A stretch of 5,422 nucleotides of DNA from an uncultured Lysobacteraceae bacterium. GTDB lineage: Bacteria > Pseudomonadota > Gammaproteobacteria > Xanthomonadales > Rhodanobacteraceae. A program made the translations under genes and the position numbers. Below the pieces are notes generated by a model, which was not told the DNA's origin, did no database searches, and saw nothing but the letters and a program-made list of their open reading frames with translations. Each line of letters starts with the position of its first letter. Positions within the stretch are counted from its first letter, which is position 1. Shown one piece after another: positions 1-5,422 of this stretch. The DNA lies in NCBI GenBank assembly GCA_946482585.1, contig CAMLSI010000371.1:1-5422 (forward strand), read 5' to 3'.

Positions 1-573
1 ACCGTGCGCAAGGCCATCGCCGGCCTCGTCGCCGACGACGTGCTGATCCAGCGCCAGGGCGCCGGCACCTTCGTCGCCGGCCGCATCGTCAAATCGTTCT
101 CGCGCCTGACGAGCTTCAGCGACGACCTGCGCGCGCGCGGCATGAACCCGCGCTCGGTATTCCTCAACCGCGGCAACGGCGAGGTGACGCCGCAGGAAGC
201 GATGGCGCTGTCGCTGTCGCCCGGCGCACGCGTGGCGCGCCTGTATCGGCTGCGCTACGCCGGCGACCAGCCGCTCGCGATCGAGCGCACGGCCGTGCCG
301 CTGAACCTGCTGCCCGATCCGGAACTCGTCGTCGATTCGCTCTACGAAACGCTGGACCGCTTCGGCCTGCGCCCGCAGCGGGCGCTGCAGCGCCTGCGCG
401 CGATCAATTTCGATGCGGACCAGGCACGCCAGCTCGACGTCGCAGTCGGCGCGGCAGGCCTGCTGATCGAACGCCGCAGTTTTCTCGACGACGGCCGCGT
501 CGTCGAATTCACCTGTTCCTGGTATCGCGGCGACATGTACGACTTCGTCGCCGAACTGACCAGCGGCCTGTAA
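1..573 (+). CDS. GntR-family (HutC/UTRA subfamily) transcriptional regulator, 5' partial; probable repressor of amino-sugar catabolism
   Basis: The frame is open from base 1 (ACC GTG CGC AAG) to the TAA at 571-573, so the start lies upstream and about 190 residues are visible, against roughly 240-250 for the family. The first ~27 residues are the end of a GntR winged helix: TVRKAI (recognition-helix region), then the wing sequence IQRQGAGTFVAG. The rest is a full UTRA domain, the fold that binds small phosphorylated ligands. It opens at RLTSFSDDLRARG (about residues 35-47), continues through the RLYRLRYAGDQPLAIERT block (about 81-98), and closes with EFTCSWYRGDMYDFVAEL near the C-terminus. 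HutC-type members such as DasR, YvoA/NagR and proteobacterial NagQ bind GlcNAc-6-P or GlcN-6-P and control nag genes. The downstream deaminase and nagA make that role likely here, but effector and operator are inferred. Bases 1-3 code for a residue before the first ATG/GTG in the window; that GTG is not the true start. Confidence 0.93.
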   Translation, partial: TVRKAIAGLVADDVLIQRQGAGTFVAGRIVKSFSRLTSFSDDLRARGMNPRSVFLNRGNGEVTPQEAMALSLSPGARVARLYRLRYAGDQPLAIERTAVPLNLLPDPELVVDSLYETLDRFGLRPQRALQRLRAINFDADQARQLDVAVGAAGLLIERRSFLDDGRVVEFTCSWYRGDMYDFVAELTSGL

Positions 574-591
574 ACGAGTGACCCGCCCTTC

Positions 592-596
592 GAGGA
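592..596 (+). promoter_or_regulatory. Shine-Dalgarno sequence of the SIS-domain deaminase gene
   Basis: GAGGA lies four bases before the ATG at 601, in the 27-base gap after the regulator stop. The spacing is short but usable, and no better start is near, so it supports 601 as the start codon. Confidence 0.6.
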
Positions 597-600
597 CCGC

Positions 601-1644
601 ATGACCGTCTTGCCCGCCGCCGAAACCACGCTGATGTTCCGCGAAGCCCAGAGCAGCGCCGCGCTGATCCGCGCGCAGCTCGATGCGAATGCGGCGACGA
701 TCGGAAAACTCGCCGCGCGCCTGCGCGCGCGCGCGCCGCGCTTCATCGTGACCTGTGCGCGCGGCAGCTCCGATCACGCGGCCACGTTCGCGAAATACCT
801 GTTCGAGACCCAGCTCGGCCTGAGCACCGCGTCCGCCTCGCCGTCGGTGAGTTCGGTCTATGCGGCGCCGCTGCAATTGCACGACGCGCTGTTCGTCGCG
901 ATCTCGCAGTCGGGCAAGAGCCCCGACCTCGTGCGCAACGCCGAAGCCGCGCGCGCAGCCGGCGCGCAGGTGCTCGCGCTCGTGAACACCGAGGACTCGC
1001 CGCTCGCGGCGGTCGCCCACGACGTGATCGCGCTGCAGGCCGGGCCGGAACGCAGCGTCGCGGCGACCAAAAGCTATTTGTGCACTTTATCGGCCCTGCT
1101 GCAGCTCGCCGCCGCCTGGAGCGGCCGGCGCGAGCTCGGCGACGCGCTGGACAGCCTGCCCGCCGCGCTCGCGCGCAGCTGGGACAACGACTGGACGGCG
1201 CTGACCGACGGCCTCGCCGATGCGCACAACCTGTTCGTGCTCGGCCGCGGCCTCGGCCTCGGCGCCGCCCAGGAGGCCGCGCTCAAGTTCAAGGAAACCA
1301 GCGGCCTGCATGCCGAGGCGTTCAGCGCGGCCGAGGTCAAGCACGGCCCCATGGCGCTGATCGGCGCGGGCTTTCCGCTACTCGTGTTCGCGCAGGACGA
1401 CGGCACGCAGGACGGCACGCTCGCCGCTGCCGCGGAATTTCGCGCCCGCGGCGCGCAGGTGTTCGTCGCGGCGCCGGGCGATCCGGCCGGCACCACCCTG
1501 CCGCTGCCCGAACGCGTGCATCCGGCCTGCGCGCCGCTGGTGCAGGTGCAGAGCTTCTATCGCGCGTGCAACGCGCTCGCGCTGCGCCGCGGCTACAACC
1601 CCGACCTGCCGCCACACCTCAACAAAGTGACGGAAACCGTCTGA
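601..1644 (+). CDS. nagB-II: SIS-domain glucosamine-6-phosphate deaminase, NagB-II type (stand-alone GlmS isomerase-like protein)
   Basis: This 347-residue protein consists of two SIS (sugar isomerase) domains. The first (about 30-170) carries TCARGSSDHA (51-60), which binds the sugar phosphate, then SQSGKSPDL (102-110) and RSVAATKSY (151-159). The second (about 195-330) carries LGRGLGLGAAQEAALKFKE (214-232) and AEVKHGP (244-250); the tail is PDLPPHLNKVTETV. Residues K229, E232, H248 and K342 match by motif the E. coli GlmS isomerase residues K485, E488, H504 and K603. The N-terminal glutaminase domain of GlmS is absent, so the protein should deaminate GlcN-6-P to fructose-6-P plus ammonia in the cytoplasm rather than synthesise GlcN-6-P. 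NagB-II enzymes of this kind replace classical NagB in Shewanella and Xanthomonas relatives. It follows the regulator by 27 bases and its TGA overlaps the nagA ATG. An AgaS-like deaminase/isomerase acting on galactosamine-6-P is the main alternative; the nagA neighbour favours the glucosamine route. Confidence 0.9.
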   Translation: MTVLPAAETTLMFREAQSSAALIRAQLDANAATIGKLAARLRARAPRFIVTCARGSSDHAATFAKYLFETQLGLSTASASPSVSSVYAAPLQLHDALFVAISQSGKSPDLVRNAEAARAAGAQVLALVNTEDSPLAAVAHDVIALQAGPERSVAATKSYLCTLSALLQLAAAWSGRRELGDALDSLPAALARSWDNDWTALTDGLADAHNLFVLGRGLGLGAAQEAALKFKETSGLHAEAFSAAEVKHGPMALIGAGFPLLVFAQDDGTQDGTLAAAAEFRARGAQVFVAAPGDPAGTTLPLPERVHPACAPLVQVQSFYRACNALALRRGYNPDLPPHLNKVTETV

Positions 1645-2795
1645 TGGCCGTCGCCCTCGTCAATGCGCGCGTGCTGACCGACGCCGGTTTCCGCGATGAT
1701 CTCGCCGTGCTCGTCGACGGCGACCGCATCCTGGCGGTCGTCTCCGACACGGACCTGCGCGCCGCGACCGCAGTGCGTCGCGATCTGCAGGGCCGCTACC
1801 TGTTGCCGGGCTTCATCGACTGCCAGGTCAACGGCGGCGGCGACGTGCTGTTCAACGATGCGCCGACCGCGGAATCCGTGCGCCGCATCGGTGCCGCGCA
1901 CCGGCGCTACGGCACCACCGGCTTCCTGCCGACCCTGATCAGCGATTCGCGCGAGACCATGGCGGCGGCGATCGCCGCGACCGATGCCGCGATCGCCGCC
2001 GGCGTACCCGGCGTGCTCGGCATCCACCTCGAAGGCCCGTATCTCGCGCCGCTGCGCAAGGGCGCGCACGACGCGACGCGGTTCCGCCAGCCCGATGCCG
2101 ACGACATCGCGCTGGCGGCGTCGCTCGCGCGCGGCGTCACCCTGGTCACGCTCGCGCCGGAGCAGGTCTCCGATGCGGCCCTCGCCGACCTCGTGCGCCG
2201 CGGCGTCGTCGTCGCGGCCGGACATACGGCGGCCAGCTACGAACAGCTCATGCACGCGTTCGCGCTCGGCGTCCGCGGTGTCACGCACCTGTTCAATGCG
2301 ATGACGCCCCTGACCAGCCGCGAACCCGGCGCGGTCGGGGCCGCGCTCGACCACCGCGACAGCTGGTGCGGTCTCATCAACGACGGCCATCACGTGCATG
2401 CGGCGAGCCTGCGCACGGCGATCCGCGCGAAGCCGCCGGGCCGCATGTTCCTCGTCACGGATGCGATGCCGCCAGTCGGCGGCGAGCGCGGCGAGTTCCT
2501 GCTCGCGGGCCAGCGCGTGCTCGTGCGCGACGGACTCTGCGTCAACGAGCAGGGCGCGCTGGCCGGTTCGGCGCTCGACATGCTCACGGCCGTGCGCAAC
2601 ACGGTCGAGCAGCTCGGCCTGCCGCTCGCGGAAGCTGCGCGCATGGCATCGACCTACCCGGCGGAATTCCTCGGTCTGGGCGACCGCTACGGCCGCATCG
2701 CGGCAGGCCATGCGGCGGACTTCGTCGTGCTCGGCGACGACTGGACCGTGCACGAGACCTGGATCGCCGGACGTACCGACGCGACGTTGCCGTAG
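1644..2795 (+). CDS. nagA: N-acetylglucosamine-6-phosphate deacetylase NagA
   Basis: This 383-residue protein is almost the same length as E. coli NagA (382). It is an amidohydrolase-superfamily TIM-barrel enzyme that hydrolyses GlcNAc-6-P to GlcN-6-P and acetate. Visible landmarks in order are LPGFIDCQVNGGG (54-66), GIHLEGPYLAP (126-136), AAGHTAASY (191-199), GVTHLFNAMTPL (212-223), INDGHHVH (245-252), LVTDAMPP (270-277) and the C-terminal GRIAAGHAADFVVL. By comparison with E. coli, E130, H194 and H215 are the metal ligands, D273 is the catalytic base and R226 contacts the phosphate. Q61 and N63 stand where many relatives have an HxH pair; E. coli NagA also has Q and N there and uses one metal. 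The ATG at 1644 shares its A with the preceding TGA (TGATG), which gives a full-length protein and implies translational coupling; only a weak ACGGA precedes it. The frame stays open far upstream over the deaminase gene, but that stretch is arginine-rich and not NagA-like. Confidence 0.96.
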   Translation: MAVALVNARVLTDAGFRDDLAVLVDGDRILAVVSDTDLRAATAVRRDLQGRYLLPGFIDCQVNGGGDVLFNDAPTAESVRRIGAAHRRYGTTGFLPTLISDSRETMAAAIAATDAAIAAGVPGVLGIHLEGPYLAPLRKGAHDATRFRQPDADDIALAASLARGVTLVTLAPEQVSDAALADLVRRGVVVAAGHTAASYEQLMHAFALGVRGVTHLFNAMTPLTSREPGAVGAALDHRDSWCGLINDGHHVHAASLRTAIRAKPPGRMFLVTDAMPPVGGERGEFLLAGQRVLVRDGLCVNEQGALAGSALDMLTAVRNTVEQLGLPLAEAARMASTYPAEFLGLGDRYGRIAAGHAADFVVLGDDWTVHETWIAGRTDATLP

Positions 2796-2916
2796 TTGCG
2801 CATTCGACGAAAGTCCGATCCGCGCCGTCGCCAACGCCGCCGCGCGCCGCCTTCGCGGCCTTCGTACCGCGCGCTTCGCCGGCAGAGGAGTCGCCACACC
2901 ATGCCCTTCGTCACGG

Positions 2917-2960
2917 GACACCGGGGCCACGGCTGATCGAAGATCGGGCGCCCCGGCGTC
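2917..2960. repeat. Imperfect inverted repeat (stem-loop) in the nagA-tldD gap
   Basis: The left arm GACACCGGGGC (2917-2927) pairs with the right arm GCCCCGGCGTC (2950-2960), giving 10 of 11 pairs with one A-C mismatch, seven of them contiguous G-C pairs. The 22-base loop contains a further GATC/GATC pairing (2935-2938 with 2942-2945) around GAA. No run of T follows, so it is not a standard intrinsic terminator. It could stabilise the 3' end of nag mRNA, mark a Rho-dependent end, or fold in the leader of the downstream mRNA. In such G+C-rich DNA chance is also possible. Confidence 0.5.
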
Positions 2961-3010
2961 TGCGTCCGCCTCAGAAGACGAGCGCCGCCGCCACCCAAAC
3001 TGCGCCCATC

Positions 3011-3016
3011 GGAGAG
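3011..3016 (+). promoter_or_regulatory. Shine-Dalgarno sequence of the TldD-like gene
   Basis: GGAGAG lies five bases before the ATG at 3022. Together with the twin-arginine motif right after that ATG, it fixes the start, although the frame stays open hundreds of bases upstream. Confidence 0.75.
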
Positions 3017-3021
3017 TGAGT

Positions 3022-3102
3022 ATGGACAGACGCGATTTTCTGCAGTTCGCCGGCGCCGGTCTCGGCGCACTGCTGCTGCCCGTGTACGGCCGCGCGATCG
3101 CC
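3022..3102 (+). other. Predicted Tat signal peptide of the TldD-like protein
   Basis: The N-terminus reads MDRRDFLQ, matching the twin-arginine consensus (RRxFL) in its key positions. It is followed by a moderately hydrophobic stretch FAGAGLGALLLPVYG (9-23) and an AxA-type site A25-I26-A27, so cleavage after A27 is predicted. This implies export of the folded protein across the inner membrane. The export is a prediction, and the segment could instead be retained as an anchor. Confidence 0.75.
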
Positions 3103-4653
3103 GCGGAAGAACTGCTGAGCAAGGTCGACGCGGCGACCAAGAAGAAGCTCGCCGACGCCGCGCTCGAGGCGGCCAAGGCCAGCGGCGCGAGCTACTGCGA
3201 CGTGCGCATCGGCCGCTATCTGCGCCAGTTCGTCGTCACGCGCGAAGACCGCGTCGAGAACGTCGTGAACACCGAATCCTCGGGCGTCGGCATCCGCGTC
3301 ATCGCGAACGGCACCTGGGGCTTCGCCGCGACCAGCGTCGCGACGCCGGAAGCCGTCGCCAACGCCGCGCGCCAGGCCGTGACCATCGCCAAGGCGAATT
3401 CGCGCCTGCAGGCCAAGCCGGTCGAACTCGCGCCGGTCAAGGGCGTCGGCGAAGTCAGCTGGAAGACGCCGATCGTCAAGAACGCGATGGAAGTGCCGAT
3501 CAAGGAAAAGGTCGACCTGCTGCTCGCCGTCAACGCGGCCGCGATGAAGGCCGGCGCGAGCTTCATCAACTCGACGCTGTTCCTCGTCAACGAACAGAAA
3601 TACTTCGCGTCGACCGACGGTTCCTACATCGACCAGGACGTGCATCGCATCTGGGCGCCGATGACCGTGACCGCGGTCGACAAGGCCAGCGGCAAGTTCC
3701 GCATCCGCCAGGGCCTGTCCGATCCGCGCGGCATGGGCTACGAATACTTCGAACCCAAGGCCGCCGACGCGGTCACGCTGCCCGGCGGCGCGGTGGTCTA
3801 CAACAATTCCTACGACATGGTCGCCGACGCCGTCGCGGCGGCCAAGCAGGCGCAGGAAAAGCTCAAGGCGCGCTCGGTCAAGCCGGGCAAGTACGACCTC
3901 ATGCTCGATCCTTCGCACCTGTGGCTCACGATCCACGAGTCGGTCGGTCATCCGCTCGAACTCGACCGCGTGCTCGGCTACGAAGCCAACTACGCCGGCA
4001 CCAGCTTCGCGACGCTGGACAAGTGGAAAGAGAAATTCCAGTACGGCAGCGACAAGGTCACGATCTTCGCCGACAAGACCCAGCCGGGCTCGCTCGGCGC
4101 CGTCGGCTACGACGACGAAGGCGTCAAGACGCAGCGCTGGGACCTCATCAGCAAGGGCAAGCTCGTCAACTACCAGGTCATCCGCGATCAGGCGCACATC
4201 CTCGGCCTCAAGGAATCGCAGGGCTGCTGCTATGCCGACTCGTGGTCGAGCGTGCAGTTCCAGCGCATGGCCAACGTCTCGCTCTCGCCGGGCGAAGGCA
4301 AGCTGAGCCCGGCCGACATGATCAAGGACATCGAGAACGGCATCTACATCGTCGGCGACGGCTCGTTCTCGATCGACCAGCAGCGCTACAACGCGCAGTT
4401 CGGCGGCCAGCTGTTCTATGAAATCAAGAACGGCAAGGTCACCGAGATGCTCGAGGACGTGGCCTATCAGATCCGCACGCCGGAATTCTGGAACGCCTGC
4501 GTCGCGGTCTGCGACAAGGACGACTATCGCCTCGGCGGCTCGTTCTTCGACGGCAAGGGCCAGCCGGGTCAGGTGTCGGCCGTCTCGCACGGCTCGTCGA
4601 CGGCGCGTTTCAACGGCATCAACGTCATCAACACCGCACGCAGCCTCGGCTGA
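3022..4653 (+). CDS. TldD-family metallopeptidase subunit with a twin-arginine (Tat) signal
   Basis: This 543-residue protein belongs to the TldD/PmbA (peptidase U62/M103) family. Residues 1-27 look like a Tat signal. The N-terminal domain (about 40-270) is the TldD/PmbA domain that begins around SGASYCDVRIGRY. The central block PGKYDLMLDP (288-297) leads into the metal motif HESVGH (305-310), an HExxxH sequence as in E. coli TldD. Further TldD landmarks are FADKTQPGSLG (349-359), YDDEGVKTQ (363-371) and RMANVSLSPGEG (415-426); the tail has GKGQPGQVSAVSHG (511-524). Family members with TldE form a heterodimeric protease that degrades unstructured peptides; in E. coli it completes microcin B17 maturation and acts on the CcdA antitoxin. 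The substrate here is unknown. At ~543 residues it is longer than E. coli TldD (about 480), partly because of the leader. D510 stands where E. coli TldD has the Cys of its CGK motif, and the SHG motif is followed by SS rather than Cys. The TldE-like gene follows after 18 bases. Confidence 0.93.
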   Translation: MDRRDFLQFAGAGLGALLLPVYGRAIAAEELLSKVDAATKKKLADAALEAAKASGASYCDVRIGRYLRQFVVTREDRVENVVNTESSGVGIRVIANGTWGFAATSVATPEAVANAARQAVTIAKANSRLQAKPVELAPVKGVGEVSWKTPIVKNAMEVPIKEKVDLLLAVNAAAMKAGASFINSTLFLVNEQKYFASTDGSYIDQDVHRIWAPMTVTAVDKASGKFRIRQGLSDPRGMGYEYFEPKAADAVTLPGGAVVYNNSYDMVADAVAAAKQAQEKLKARSVKPGKYDLMLDPSHLWLTIHESVGHPLELDRVLGYEANYAGTSFATLDKWKEKFQYGSDKVTIFADKTQPGSLGAVGYDDEGVKTQRWDLISKGKLVNYQVIRDQAHILGLKESQGCCYADSWSSVQFQRMANVSLSPGEGKLSPADMIKDIENGIYIVGDGSFSIDQQRYNAQFGGQLFYEIKNGKVTEMLEDVAYQIRTPEFWNACVAVCDKDDYRLGGSFFDGKGQPGQVSAVSHGSSTARFNGINVINTARSLG

Positions 4654-4656
4654 TCC

Positions 4657-4664
4657 GAAGGAGA
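4657..4664 (+). promoter_or_regulatory. Strong Shine-Dalgarno sequence of the TldE/PmbA-like gene
   Basis: GAAGGAGA sits seven bases before the ATG at 4672, inside the 18-base gap after the TldD-like stop. It is the best ribosome-binding site in the window and decides this start. Confidence 0.85.
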
Positions 4665-4671
4665 ACTGATC

Positions 4672-5422
4672 ATGGGTATTCTTTCCGAGCAGGAAGCCAA
4701 GGCCATCCTGGAGAAAGTCGTCAAGCTGTCGAAAGCTGACGAATGCAGCGCGCAGCTGACCGGCTCCGTCACCGGCAACATCCGCTACGCGCTCAACAGC
4801 GTGTCGACGAGCGGCAGCGTCGACGATCTGCAGCTGGGCGTGCAGGTCGCGTTCGGCAAACGCATCGGCACCGCGACGATCAACGAGTTCGACGATGCGT
4901 CGCTCGAAAAGGTCGTGCGCCGCGCCGAGGAGCTCGCGAAGCTCGCGCCGGAGAATCCGGAGTTCATGCCGGCCATCGACAAGCAGGAATACAAGACGAG
5001 CGAGACGTTCAACGCCAGGACCGCCGCCGTCACGCCGGAATACCGCGCCGACGTCGCCGCGGCCTGCATCGAACCGTGCAAGAAGGACAAGCTCGTCGCT
5101 GCCGGTTTCTTCGTCGATTCGCAGAGCTTCATCGCGATCGCGAACAGCAAGGGCAATTTCGCCTACAACAAGTCGACCGGCGTCGATTTCACCTGCACCG
5201 TGCGCACCGAGGACGGCCGCGGTTCGGGCTGGGTCGCACGCAACGTGGCCGACGTCGCGACGTTCGATGCGAAGAGCGAAATCGCCGTCGCGATCGACAA
5301 GGCCAAGCGTTCCGCCGATGCCAAGGCGCTGGAACCGGGCAAGTACACCGTGATCCTCGAGCCCGCCGCGAGCGCCGGCCTGATCTCGTTCATGATGTTC
5401 GGCTTCGACGCGCGCCAGGCCG
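4672..5422 (+). CDS. TldE/PmbA-like subunit, 3' partial
   Basis: The frame runs from the ATG at 4672 to the window end with no stop, giving 250 residues of an expected ~440-450. Residues 1-200 form the N-terminal PmbA/TldD domain; landmarks are LQLGVQVAFGKRIGTATIN (53-71), FVDSQSFIAIANSKG (147-161) and DGRGSGWVARN (181-191). The block EPGKYTVILEP (221-231) aligns without gaps to the same block in the upstream TldD-like protein. On that alignment S239, F240 and G244 replace the metal-motif H, E and H, so this is the non-catalytic TldE-type partner. The N-terminus (MGILSEQEAKAILEKV) is charged and has no signal peptide or membrane segment, unlike its neighbour. Tight spacing and a strong ribosome-binding site imply co-transcription and matched expression with the TldD-like gene. 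The C-terminal half, including any late motifs, is outside the window. Confidence 0.92.
   Translation, partial: MGILSEQEAKAILEKVVKLSKADECSAQLTGSVTGNIRYALNSVSTSGSVDDLQLGVQVAFGKRIGTATINEFDDASLEKVVRRAEELAKLAPENPEFMPAIDKQEYKTSETFNARTAAVTPEYRADVAAACIEPCKKDKLVAAGFFVDSQSFIAIANSKGNFAYNKSTGVDFTCTVRTEDGRGSGWVARNVADVATFDAKSEIAVAIDKAKRSADAKALEPGKYTVILEPAASAGLISFMMFGFDARQA

Larger units (their letters stand above)
2796..3021. other. Intergenic gap between the nag operon and the TldD/TldE genes
   Basis: This 226-base gap is the only sizeable non-coding stretch in the window and probably separates two transcription units. It is as G+C-rich as the genes, and I see no convincing -35/-10 pair and no stem followed by a T-tract. 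It holds a short hairpin at 2846-2859 (GCCGC, loop CTTC, GCGGC), a longer inverted repeat at 2917-2960, and a Shine-Dalgarno-preceded 11-codon frame at 2901-2936. The promoter for the downstream pair is presumably here, but I cannot place it. Confidence 0.6.

Noticed and set aside
1080..1643. Upstream extension of the nagA frame inside the deaminase gene
   Set aside because: The extension is Arg/Ala-rich and unlike NagA. Starting at 1644 gives a protein of the usual NagA length with the expected N-terminus.
2846..2859. Short GCCGC-CTTC-GCGGC hairpin as a terminator for the nag operon
   Set aside because: The stem has only five pairs and no T-tract follows; such hairpins are common by chance in G+C-rich DNA.
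2366..3019. Alternative + strand frame of about 217 codons overlapping the end of nagA
   Set aside because: It is a shifted reading of nagA and the gap, with an Arg/Ala/Pro-rich product, no motif and no convincing ribosome-binding site.
2398..3021. Upstream extension of the TldD-like frame over the end of nagA
   Set aside because: The extra ~208 codons are arginine/serine-rich out-of-frame readings of nagA and the gap. The Shine-Dalgarno at 3011-3016 and the twin-arginine motif right after the ATG at 3022 define the real start.
1593..3176. Long open frame on the - strand (about 527 codons) opposite nagA and the intergenic gap
   Set aside because: It is antisense to a well-recognised NagA, is rich in Arg, Ala and Asp as expected from antisense reading of G+C-biased codons, and has no recognisable motif. 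It also runs into the tldD-like gene.
2971..4590. Long open frame on the - strand (about 539 codons) opposite the TldD-like gene
   Set aside because: It mirrors the third-position G/C bias of the + strand gene. The product is a repetitive Asp/Arg/Val/Ala-rich sequence with no family motif, while the + strand frame carries clear TldD motifs.

Overview
The window is a G+C-rich (by eye about two-thirds or more) chromosomal segment from a proteobacterium. The layout (GntR-type regulator, SIS-family deaminase, NagA, then a Tat-leader TldD and a TldE/PmbA partner) and the codon use suggest a gammaproteobacterium of the Xanthomonadales/Rhodanobacteraceae kind. That assignment is inference from gene style; the sequence has no marker gene to settle it. 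All five genes are on the + strand and coding density is high. I see no RNA genes, mobile elements, CRISPR arrays or phage signals.

Region 1 (1-2795) is an amino-sugar catabolic operon. It begins inside a GntR/HutC-family repressor (C-terminal part of the DNA-binding domain plus a complete UTRA ligand-binding domain). After 27 bases comes a stand-alone double-SIS protein with the GlmS isomerase active-site residues but no glutaminase domain, best read as a NagB-II glucosamine-6-phosphate deaminase. Its stop codon overlaps the start of nagA (N-acetylglucosamine-6-phosphate deacetylase) in a TGATG junction. NagA removes the acetyl group from GlcNAc-6-P, and the deaminase converts the resulting GlcN-6-P to fructose-6-P and ammonia. 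The regulator probably senses one of these phosphosugars. Transport and kinase functions must lie outside the window.

Region 2 (2796-3021) is a 226-base non-coding gap with a strong imperfect inverted repeat (2917-2960). A possible but unproven 11-codon leader reading frame overlaps it. I recognise no clear promoter or T-tract terminator.

Region 3 (3022-5422) is a two-gene TldD/TldE (PmbA) unit. The first gene encodes a TldD-type metallopeptidase subunit with an HExxxH motif and a twin-arginine export signal. The second, 18 bases downstream with an excellent Shine-Dalgarno sequence, encodes a TldE/PmbA-like subunit that has lost the HExxxH residues; it is cut by the window end. The two points most worth checking are that only one of the two presumed partners has an export signal, and that the TldD subunit lacks the cysteine expected near its C-terminus. 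I found no convincing new biological system beyond these points.
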